Shown here: positions 51,536 through 59,100 of the stretch, in pieces
Numbering within the stretch: position 1 is the stretch's first letter
How the letters are laid out: every line of letters begins with the position of its first letter
From: Protula sp. h YS-2021
Taxonomy: Eukaryota > Annelida > Polychaeta > Sabellida > Serpulidae
NCBI GenBank assembly: GCA_949752745.1
Contig: OX457033.1
Location: forward strand, 13,986,970 to 14,050,969
Direction: 5' to 3'
DNA: 64,000 bases
Made by a program: the position numbers and the translations under genes
Notes under the pieces: model-generated
What the model was told of the DNA's origin: nothing
The model's database searches: none
The model's input: only the letters and a program-made list of their open reading frames with translations

Positions 51536-51589
51536 AGTAATGTATATACACATCTAGTCTATCTACATCACATAAACGATTTAGCTGCC

Positions 51590-52354
51590 ATGGAGTCAAC
51601 AAGTTTTTACATTACTTTACCCAGCAATGCTAGTATGAACTATTATCCCAACAACAAGACTTCGAATTATCAAATTCGTATGCCTCGAACCATCTATCTG
51701 AACGGAAAATATGAAGTGGCTTTAGCTGAAATTCAATATCCACATACATGGACAACCATGAGACATGGAATGGACGATTCTATTCAGTATCGACAACAAC
51801 CACTGAATAATATTGTTCTTGACACAATCAATATTCCTTATGGTTACTACAGATCCATACAAGAGATATGTCAGGCAGTCAATAAAGAAGCAACTAATTC
51901 TATGAAAGATGACCTTAAAGAAGCTATTCAGATAAAGTATGATAAAATTAGACGACGTGTTTTTCTATTTCTAAATTACGGCTTTGAAGTGTCATTCTCC
52001 ACTGGATTAGCTGAGATTTTAGGATTTATCCCAGATCAATGGTATACTGAAACGTGCACAGCTGAACATAAAGCCGATGTGAAACAGGGATTTTATACAC
52101 TTTATGTGTACTGTAGTATTTGTGAGCCACAAGTTGTTGGTGATTATTATGTTCCTTTGCTACGTTCTGTTGGAATACAAGGACATGATGGAGACATTAT
52201 CATGAAAACTTATGGAGAACCTCATTATGTTCCTGTAAACACATCCAAATTTGACGTGATAGAAATGAATATTAAGGACGACACAGGCCATAATGTTCCA
52301 TTTCAAACTGGAAAGGTGATCTGTAAACTTCATTTTCGACCAAAAGCATTATGA
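51590..52354 (+). CDS. Penton base-like minor capsid protein
   Basis: 254 residues, ATG in a good context (GCCATGG). The N-terminus FYITLPSNASMNYYPNNKTS followed by a region with YEVALAEIQYPHTW is characteristic of the single-jelly-roll penton-like protein of Polintons and adintoviruses in invertebrates. In that family it forms the five-fold vertex of an icosahedral particle. The stop overlaps the start of the next gene by 4 bp (ATGA), and order (penton, pX-like, hexon-like, protease) matches a virion morphogenesis module. I see no truncation. The fold assignment rests on the remembered family signature. Confidence 0.8.
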   Translation: MESTSFYITLPSNASMNYYPNNKTSNYQIRMPRTIYLNGKYEVALAEIQYPHTWTTMRHGMDDSIQYRQQPLNNIVLDTINIPYGYYRSIQEICQAVNKEATNSMKDDLKEAIQIKYDKIRRRVFLFLNYGFEVSFSTGLAEILGFIPDQWYTETCTAEHKADVKQGFYTLYVYCSICEPQVVGDYYVPLLRSVGIQGHDGDIIMKTYGEPHYVPVNTSKFDVIEMNIKDDTGHNVPFQTGKVICKLHFRPKAL

Positions 52355-52707
52355 AAGCATACACACACAATCCATCTATTTATCGCAACCATTTTCTTCG
52401 TCAAGTGGGTGGAGAATTACCAGGATTTAAAGGAGCGCGAATACAATATGGAGATGGTATTGGTTCAATACTGGGATCATTGGCTCGAAAAGCTATTCCA
52501 CTGCTTAAGACAGGGGCTAAAATCGTTGCACCACATCTTAAAAGGGCTGCAAAAGATATCGCGAAAGATGTTACAGGTCGAGTAGCACAACGTATGTTTG
52601 GTGGTGGGTTACGAGGACAAAAGAGACCGAAACGAGCAAAACGTGTCAGAAGGCGAAAGGCAGCTAAACGGATAACATCAAAAAAACATAAGAAAGATAT
52701 TTTTTAA
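52351..52707 (+). CDS. Adenovirus pX/pVI-like basic virion core or membrane-lytic protein
   Basis: 118 residues. A glycine-rich start (about 20-36) is followed by an amphipathic helix (about 37-75, SILGSLARKAIPLLKTGAKI and on) and an extremely Lys/Arg-rich tail (90-115) suited to DNA binding and nuclear import. This architecture is that of the small pX/pVI-type proteins of adenoviruses and adintoviruses. Two matches to the adenain cleavage rule ([MILNQ]-x-G-G|x) are visible: QVGG|E at 18-22 and MFGG|G at 82-86. The second would separate the helix from the basic tail, as a maturation step by the protease encoded at 54080. It overlaps the penton-like gene by 4 bp and is followed after 2 bp by the capsid gene. 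Confidence 0.7.
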   Translation: MKAYTHNPSIYRNHFLRQVGGELPGFKGARIQYGDGIGSILGSLARKAIPLLKTGAKIVAPHLKRAAKDIAKDVTGRVAQRMFGGGLRGQKRPKRAKRVRRRKAAKRITSKKHKKDIF

Positions 52708-52709
52708 TC

Positions 52710-54083
52710 ATGTCTTTAATTCATAATCATTCTTGTGAATGTAGCCTTTCTCCATTAGAATGGTTTCACATACCACCAACGCAAACTGCTGTAGAAAAAA
52801 GTTATAATGTAGACTATCAACCAATGACTACCATTAGAGAGGGTGCTCCAATAGAATTCTACATTCCTGCGAGTACAGAAGAATATCTAGATTTAAAGAA
52901 CAGTAAACTCCATATTGTATGTCGCATTGTCAAGGCTGATGGAACACTGTGTGGTGTAGATGATAACGTGTCAGGTATCAATGATTTGTTTAATGGGTTA
53001 TGGTCCAATATTGAATTATTTCTGAATGATCGTTTGATATCACATAGTAACAATACCCATGGTTATACTAGCATCATATCTCATCTCATTCATGACTCGG
53101 AAGAAAGTCTCCATTCTGAGCGCTCTATGCGTCTCATCTTTAAAGATACTGCCGGATCAATGAATACTTATGAGGTGAAAAGACCTAATCATGAAAGATA
53201 TGTATCAGGTTTTCATGTAAATATTGAAGGTGGTGATATAGCTGAAACAGGAAATAATGGTTTACATAATCGCTATTTGTATACACGTCTAAGCCGTGAG
53301 TTTGCGCTTACAGGTGGTTTAAGGGTAGATTTGTTTGAGCAGGATCGTTATCTTCCCAATGGTGTTAGTATGAAATTACGTTTACATAGACAAAAAGATG
53401 GATATGTATTAATGGCTGCAAATAATGGTTTTAAAGTAGAAGTGAGAGAAGCGTTTTTAACCATTCGCCAAGTTGGGGTTAGTCCAGGTATTCAGTTGGG
53501 ACATGCAGATGCATTGATGAAAAGTCCTGCTAAGTTTATTGTTAATAGAAAAGAATGTAAAGTTTTAGCTATTCCAACTGGATTTCAATCTTTTGTGAAA
53601 GATAGCATCTTTTTAGGCCAATTACCAAAACGTATTGTCATTGGAATGGTTCATAATGAATCCTTTGCTGGAACAGTATTGAGAAATCCATACAATTTTG
53701 AACATTTTAATCTTAACTTTATGCAGCTTTACTCTGATGGTGAACCAGTCCTATCCAAACCTCTCAAGCTTGATATAAATGAAGGCAAATATCTTGATGC
53801 TTTTGAAACTCTTTACAAATCTTTTGACAGATTGGATGGCGAGAAAAGTTCCATTATAAAACGGGATGATTGGCCTAGAGGTTATTCGTTGTTTTCTTTT
53901 GACTTAACACCTGATTATGATGGTGCTGATCATTATGCCCTTATCAAACATGGGAATTTGAGACTAGAAATGAATTTTGCTGGTGCCTTGCAAAATACAG
54001 TCAATGTTATAGTGTATGCTGAATTTGATAACATTGTTGAAATAAGTGCAAATCGTAGCATTCAATTCGACTACCAGTCATGA
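52710..54083 (+). CDS. Major capsid protein, double jelly-roll (hexon-like)
   Basis: 457 residues. The N-terminus (SPLEWFHIPPTQTAVEKSY, then PIEFYIPASTEEYLDL) and the later region with LRLHRQKDGYVLM and EVREAFLTIRQV are typical of the major capsid protein of Polintons/adintoviruses, which form hexon-like trimers by two jelly-roll domains. Length is normal for the family. Position between the pX-like gene and the protease, with a 4-bp overlap to the latter, supports the assignment. The frame is intact, so the particle shell could be made. Confidence 0.85.
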   Translation: MSLIHNHSCECSLSPLEWFHIPPTQTAVEKSYNVDYQPMTTIREGAPIEFYIPASTEEYLDLKNSKLHIVCRIVKADGTLCGVDDNVSGINDLFNGLWSNIELFLNDRLISHSNNTHGYTSIISHLIHDSEESLHSERSMRLIFKDTAGSMNTYEVKRPNHERYVSGFHVNIEGGDIAETGNNGLHNRYLYTRLSREFALTGGLRVDLFEQDRYLPNGVSMKLRLHRQKDGYVLMAANNGFKVEVREAFLTIRQVGVSPGIQLGHADALMKSPAKFIVNRKECKVLAIPTGFQSFVKDSIFLGQLPKRIVIGMVHNESFAGTVLRNPYNFEHFNLNFMQLYSDGEPVLSKPLKLDINEGKYLDAFETLYKSFDRLDGEKSSIIKRDDWPRGYSLFSFDLTPDYDGADHYALIKHGNLRLEMNFAGALQNTVNVIVYAEFDNIVEISANRSIQFDYQS

Positions 54084-54517
54084 ACACGAAGCAGATAGAA
54101 GCCATCCTATCCCATGATGCCACGACAAAAGACTTGTTTCAAGGTGTGTTTGCCATGGACCAGTTACCATCTTTACAACGCGGTGCCTATGTCATCAACA
54201 CAGACGATCATGATGAGCCAGGAGAGCATTGGGTGGCAGTATATTATGACGAAGACCCTGCAGAATATTTTGACTCTTATGGACTTTTACCTATAGACAG
54301 TCGTTTGAATAAGTTTTTAAAGTTTAATTTCATTTATAATTCAGTTCCATTACAAACACCGATATCCTCTACATGTGGATTTTATTGTATATATTATATA
54401 ATTCAAAGAGCTCGAGGACATAGTCCTTTTGAAATCATTGATGTATTAAGAAGAAGTGATGGTGATTTTGTTGTAAAGGATTTTGTATATAGACATTATA
54501 AACCATTATTTTATTGA
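54080..54517 (+). CDS. Adenain-like cysteine protease (peptidase C5 family)
   Basis: 145 residues, overlapping the capsid gene by 4 bp. The catalytic arrangement of adenain is visible: His50 in EHWVAVYY, Asp65 in YFDSYG, Gln92 in LQTP for the oxyanion hole, and Cys99 in SSTCGFYCIYY. In adenoviruses and Polintons this enzyme matures capsid and core proteins after consensus Gly-containing sites, two of which occur in the pX-like protein of this element. Somewhat shorter than adenovirus adenain (about 200 residues) but all key residues are present. It is the last gene of the plus-strand block, and an AATAAA lies at 54584-54589. Confidence 0.9.
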   Translation: MNTKQIEAILSHDATTKDLFQGVFAMDQLPSLQRGAYVINTDDHDEPGEHWVAVYYDEDPAEYFDSYGLLPIDSRLNKFLKFNFIYNSVPLQTPISSTCGFYCIYYIIQRARGHSPFEIIDVLRRSDGDFVVKDFVYRHYKPLFY

Positions 54518-54583
54518 TGTTGTATTAGTTAAGTTGCATTAGTTAAGTTGTTGGTAATTGTGAATTGTATTATGAATATTGTA

Positions 54584-54621
54584 AATAAACAAGACAGTTT
54601 TATACAACATTCTTTTTTATT
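54584..54621. promoter_or_regulatory. Back-to-back polyadenylation signals for convergent transcripts
   Basis: AATAAA on the plus strand at 54584-54589 (after the protease gene) and on the minus strand at 54616-54621 (after the last PC4-like gene) face each other 26 bp apart, marking the collision point of the two transcription units. Confidence 0.7.
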
Positions 54622-54667
54622 GTGTTATACATTATTTACATTTTAACAATTATTTCACATTAAGCTT

Positions 54668-55066
54668 TTATTTTACAAATACATTCAATACATCGATAAA
54701 CACATGCCATTCATACCAATCTAAATTAATATATGTATCATAGACATTACATCCACGTTTGTAAATGCTATGAAAACTAGCATAACACTGTCCATTACCA
54801 AACTTTATTATTTTAACATCTTTGTGTTCAGACAGTTTCAGTTCATATCCATGATCATTCATGTCAATGTTCATCACCATAACACACATGGGATGCGTCA
54901 GTTCAATGGACTTGGTGCCTCGCATGAGTTGCACTCCTTCCTCTTTGAATTCAAGCGTCAGGTTCTTTCCAATCCAATGCTTGTAACAGAGCGTGCCATT
55001 CCACTGTGTTGAGGGTGATGTAGTCGTAGCATTTTGTAAGCTCGTCATATTGGCGAAATCGTACAA
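54668..55066 (-). CDS. PC4-like small protein, fourth member of the array
   Basis: 132 residues. Its C-terminus (HKDVKIIKFGNG, then YINLDWYEWHVFIDVLNVF) follows the strand-strand-'I.L...EW....' helix pattern of transcriptional coactivator PC4/p15, a dimeric single-stranded DNA-binding fold. The same pattern, centred on a Trp (here EW at 119-120), occurs in the three genes upstream. The first 116 bp overlap the preceding gene in another frame. The sequence resembling the other members begins inside the overlap, so a downstream Met (residue 49) would remove part of the domain. I keep the long version, but a frameshift or reinitiation is possible. Confidence 0.55.
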   Translation of the reverse strand: MYDFANMTSLQNATTTSPSTQWNGTLCYKHWIGKNLTLEFKEEGVQLMRGTKSIELTHPMCVMVMNIDMNDHGYELKLSEHKDVKIIKFGNGQCYASFHSIYKRGCNVYDTYINLDWYEWHVFIDVLNVFVK

Positions 55067-55301
55067 ACACGTCTAAATAGTTCTCAGTCACACGCACTTC
55101 TAAATCCTCTGAGAGTTTCAGGAGAAAGCCAGGTATCCTCAGCTTCTCTAGATGGTCTTTCAACACAGATTGTTCGTCAGTTGAAAGAATGATATACTTT
55201 CCAAAATGTTTTAGCACGATGTCATCATATACGTTTATCAGATATGAGAATCCATGCGTAATGGGTTCATATTCCGATAAAAAGTCTTCCATCTCGTTCA
55301 A
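54951..55301 (-). CDS. PC4-like small protein, third member of the array
   Basis: 116 residues, acidic. After an N-terminal region with GKYIILST (34-41), the C-terminal half reads DLEVRVTENYLDVFVRFRQY and then YDYITLNTVEWHALLQALD, matching the PC4 order of beta strands, the 'I.L...W' turn and a terminal helix. The basic loop of true PC4 is not conserved, so DNA binding may differ. It lies 46 bp downstream of the second member and overlaps the fourth. Its role is inferred only from the fold and the neighbouring polymerase. Confidence 0.6.
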   Translation of the reverse strand: MNEMEDFLSEYEPITHGFSYLINVYDDIVLKHFGKYIILSTDEQSVLKDHLEKLRIPGFLLKLSEDLEVRVTENYLDVFVRFRQYDELTKCYDYITLNTVEWHALLQALDWKEPDA

Positions 55302-55347
55302 CAGTCAGATGAACTATGAGCTGTCTCTTTGTCTGCAAAGACGTTTT

Positions 55348-55719
55348 TTATGCTCGCAAGATGGCGAAGAGTGGATGTTGTATCACTTCTAGGAATCGTA
55401 AGACTGCGCGCCAGTTCTTCGTATCAAAGATAATCAAATCTGTATATGGTGTATCTGGCACAACTCCCTTATAATCCTCTGGATAATCCTGTAAAAGATT
55501 TCTACAGATTTCTACACGTATGTTAGAATCATATTCAGCCACCGTCACTTCCACTTTATTTTCAAGTCTACGTTTAAACCCAGGTTCAAGTGGTATGTTT
55601 TTAAAGTCTTTCCACACTTCAGGTTTAAACCGATGATAACTTCTCTGAGAATCTAGTATCACTTCATTCCTATCATTTACAGTAAGGTAAGCACCACCGT
55701 TCAGCATGAGTGCATTCAT
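55348..55719 (-). CDS. PC4-like small protein, second member of the array
   Basis: 123 residues. The N-terminal part GGAYLTVNDRNE (8-19) resembles the start of the third and fourth members. The C-terminal part NKVEVTVAEYDSNIRVEICR followed by LIIFDTKNWRAVLRFLEVI follows the PC4-like strand/Trp/helix layout, with Trp103 at the key position. It is 12 bp downstream of the first member, so the array is probably one transcript. Confidence 0.6.
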   Translation of the reverse strand: MNALMLNGGAYLTVNDRNEVILDSQRSYHRFKPEVWKDFKNIPLEPGFKRRLENKVEVTVAEYDSNIRVEICRNLLQDYPEDYKGVVPDTPYTDLIIFDTKNWRAVLRFLEVIQHPLFAILRA

Positions 55720-55731
55720 GTTTTTACCTTG

Positions 55732-56088
55732 TTATGAGCCACCTTCTTGTCTGCGAAGCCTTTTATCCACTTCTTTCACCTGCTTCTTCAGCATTTTCCA
55801 TTCAGGTATTGTCAGCAAAATTCCCTTTTTCGTTGGACGGTTTTTTCCAGTCCCCTCATCTCTCAGGTACTTGCGAATGTTTACCACTCCTTCATTGCTT
55901 TGTTTCATAATCTTGATATACTTTCCATTTCCTAGAGAAAGCATTCCATCCCACGACTGTGGTGTTGGTGCTGTCTCCACTTTCAATTTCTTGATGGTAG
56001 TGGTAGGATTTTTCACTTTTAAGTCTTTAACTGCATCTGCAAGAGTATCCATATCAGTTGTAGATCTCTTACGACATTCACGTTCCAT
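55732..56088 (-). CDS. PC4/p15-like single-stranded DNA-binding protein
   Basis: 118 residues. Residues 51-112 match the C-terminal domain of the transcription coactivator PC4 (SUB1): GKYIKIMKQSNEGVVNIRKY, a basic loop with NRPTKKG, then ILLTIPEWKMLKKQVKEVD. PC4 forms dimers that bind single-stranded DNA and act in transcription and DNA repair. The N-terminal 45 residues are basic and probably disordered, like the N-terminal region of PC4. Beside a protein-primed polymerase, which exposes long single strands, a ssDNA-coating role is plausible. It is first in a four-gene array, with a TATA box at 56139-56151. The best supported member of the group. Confidence 0.75.
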   Translation of the reverse strand: MERECRKRSTTDMDTLADAVKDLKVKNPTTTIKKLKVETAPTPQSWDGMLSLGNGKYIKIMKQSNEGVVNIRKYLRDEGTGKNRPTKKGILLTIPEWKMLKKQVKEVDKRLRRQEGGS

Positions 56089-56138
56089 GTTAACACTTCA
56101 ATGTTCACACCTCAAATAACTCTTCCGTTGGAGGACCT

Positions 56139-56151
56139 CCCCCTTTTATAC
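56139..56151 (-). promoter_or_regulatory. TATA box of the PC4-like array, containing the polymerase stop codon
   Basis: Minus-strand TATAAAAGGGGG, about 60 bp before the ATG at 56088. The TAA stop of the polymerase gene (56146-56148) is inside it. The same string precedes the polymerase gene at 60114-60126. Confidence 0.7.
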
Positions 56152-59100
56152 CACAGCCTTGTAATGTCCATGCGCTAAGGTGGAATAGCCATCATTCAGC
56201 ACATATCGCTTGTCGTCATATGGGGAGAGGGCTACTTTCCTCAACTTCTCCGAGAAAAGCTGGTGACTATGACTTCGGATAATGTGTCCTGTAGCCATCG
56301 TTTGAGTTTTCTTGAACAAACTGTCTCTATACTGCACATGTTTAATGCGTCTTTGACAAGCTCGAGTGATGCCTTTAGCTGTATGTTTTTCTTTCCCACC
56401 GCACAATAAACTGTACATTTTCGGTCTGAGTCCAACAAACTCTTCAATGGGGACGCCGGCCGTCTCATCCTTCATTTTCCCAAGCACTTTTTTGTTCACG
56501 TTGGAATGTAGGAAATGATCCGGCGGATAGTCACTTGTGTCGAACAGGTCAGCATCCTGCTGCATATCCTTGTAGATATCTTCCGTTTCTATGTCGTAAC
56601 ATAGACTGTCGGTGTCGCTGAACAATAACTTGGCATTGGGATACTTGACCATGATGTAGTTGTAATGAAAGTTGAACATAAGCACTTTGCTGAGGTCGAG
56701 AATGGTGAAACCAACTTGAATGGGTTTATCCAGAAGCAAATCCACTTTGCGCAAATGTACCGCAGTCAAATCTTCGTTGAAAATTTTGAATTTGTGGAAA
56801 GAAGGTTTGGCTACAAGTTTCTTGAACCGCTTTTCCTTGTGAACAAGTTCAACATTGATTCGCTTTCTCACATTTTCCATGGTTTTGCCAAACACCGAGT
56901 TGTTCATCAGTTTGAAGAAGTCTTTCTCAAATGGGTTCTTGGCCAATTTTCTCTTTTCCGTATTCAAGGCAATGTATTTTGCCAACCATTTGCTCTGTTC
57001 AAACATGATGGCGCGATGTACTTTAGTGACTTTCAATCCCAGTGAGACGTACTGTTGTAAATTCCTGTAATGAAGTACATATTTCTTCTTGTCAGACAAG
57101 TTAGGAATAAGCTTTTCACTGGGTTTGCCTTTCATGTTTAGATCTTCCAGTAGCTTCTGACTGTACTCTGACAATTCTCCAAATTTGACACATTTCCGTT
57201 CTGGAGCAACTGGGTAGTAATTATGACGATCATGGATTGAATTTGGATATTCTAAATCCACTTCCAAAATGAATCCAATGTCATCATCTTCATCCACATC
57301 CATGAAGTCGAGGGATTCTGGCTCGCTCACCCACATAAATCCTCTTTGTGGCATGCTTTGTGACATGGCCCAGCCGTACAAGTTGTTTGCGTCGAGGTAC
57401 ATCAGGTAGTTGTTTGGTATCTCAGAATTGTATTCTGCTACGTAGGGATTATTCGCTTTCGCATACTTGTGTATGATCACAGATATTCCTCCACGTATGC
57501 CTTGCTCAACCATTTGGTACATGTCAATGTCATTGATCAATTCCAACTTCACCTTTGTCGCTTTCAACATTGCATCCCACGACAGTCCTGGTGCTGTATA
57601 GTAATGAGCAGGATCCAATTCATACGTGTTGAGGCATACTTGACGAAAGTTTTCAAACACGTCAGCTAGTAATAACACATCTGATTTCAGGTACAGGTCG
57701 TGGTATTCACCAAATGTTGTACAGTTGAATGTATCCCACACCTTCTGTGCATGCGCATAATCCTCATCGCTAATGTCCTCTTCGCTAAGCTGACTATAAA
57801 ACTTATCCTTTGATGGTAGCTGTGTTTCAGCAAACTTGGATGGCTCGTCCACGTAATCATAGGGGTACACTCCCTTTCTCAGCAGCAAATCTTGTTGATC
57901 ACTATCGTGAATGTGAGAGGTCATGTTGTAGAAGTTATCTTTCCCTTCTGCTGCAAGGTTGGATACCAACTTCTGTAGAGAGGTACTCATGAACTGAAAG
58001 CTGTCTGTAAATTTCAGATTGCTCAGGGTGAATGCAATATATTTCTCAATGGTGTTGGGAATGACTGTAATCGTTTCATCTTTGAATTTCCCAATTTCCT
58101 CCATGATAAGGTGACTGTCATAGCCTCGCAAATTGTGGAAAAATACGGGAATGATAAAAGAATCTTTATCCCCTTGCTGATCTTTTCTAAGTCGGAATTG
58201 TAAGTTGCATTCATTGTGCGCTGCTCCACGATATTTGCCATTGATATGGTCATGATCTCTCACACGATCTGCTCCTAGAGGTTCATGACAAATGTAGCAA
58301 TCAACAGCGTTCTTGAAATTCTCTTTGTCTTCACGAGTCATCACCATTTCCTTTGGCCGCTCTAAACCACGTACAATACGATCACGTTCATTCACCATAT
58401 GGTCTAAAAAGACTTTCACAGCATTGTCTCCTCGATACACAACTGGTGCACGTGTGTCGTACTGGCTTACAACCACATAGGCAAAGCTGTTTGGACGATG
58501 ATGTTGATACTTGTCTCCTTCTTCATGCTTTTGCGTGAAACATTCAAAGTCGGCATAAATCATAAAAGGTGCTCGCTGTTGTTTAGCCACATTCTTGAAC
58601 TTGATGAAGGGTTCCTTGGGAAATGATAAACGTTGTGCTCCATTCTTGTCACACACTTCACGATGTTTATCTAAAAGATCTTGTCGTACAAACCCGTGAA
58701 GACAGTTGAAACAATAAAAATATGCAGCCTTATGCTTTGATCGATAACACATAAGTCTGCTAAAATTCTTGATGAGGCAGTAATGCCTCGTCTTGTCATT
58801 GCTAATCAGAAGTAAGTTGATTTCTCTCACACTGACGTTTCGACTAAGTTGTATTGGAACAACTACATCTTGTTCATATCCAAACACGTTGATGGCTACA
58901 TCGTTCTCCTTTTCAAACTTTGGAATGTCAGTAATTGGTGTCGGAAATGTCATGCCCTCTACCTTTAATTCCTTCTCAAATGGTTTGTAATGATTCACGC
59001 GATTTGGGTTGTTGTCATGAGGGTGAAGGTAAGCCAATACTGACCATAAGAAACACTTGTTATCATCATCATTCTTAATGTTTATCACACCCTTTGTTTT

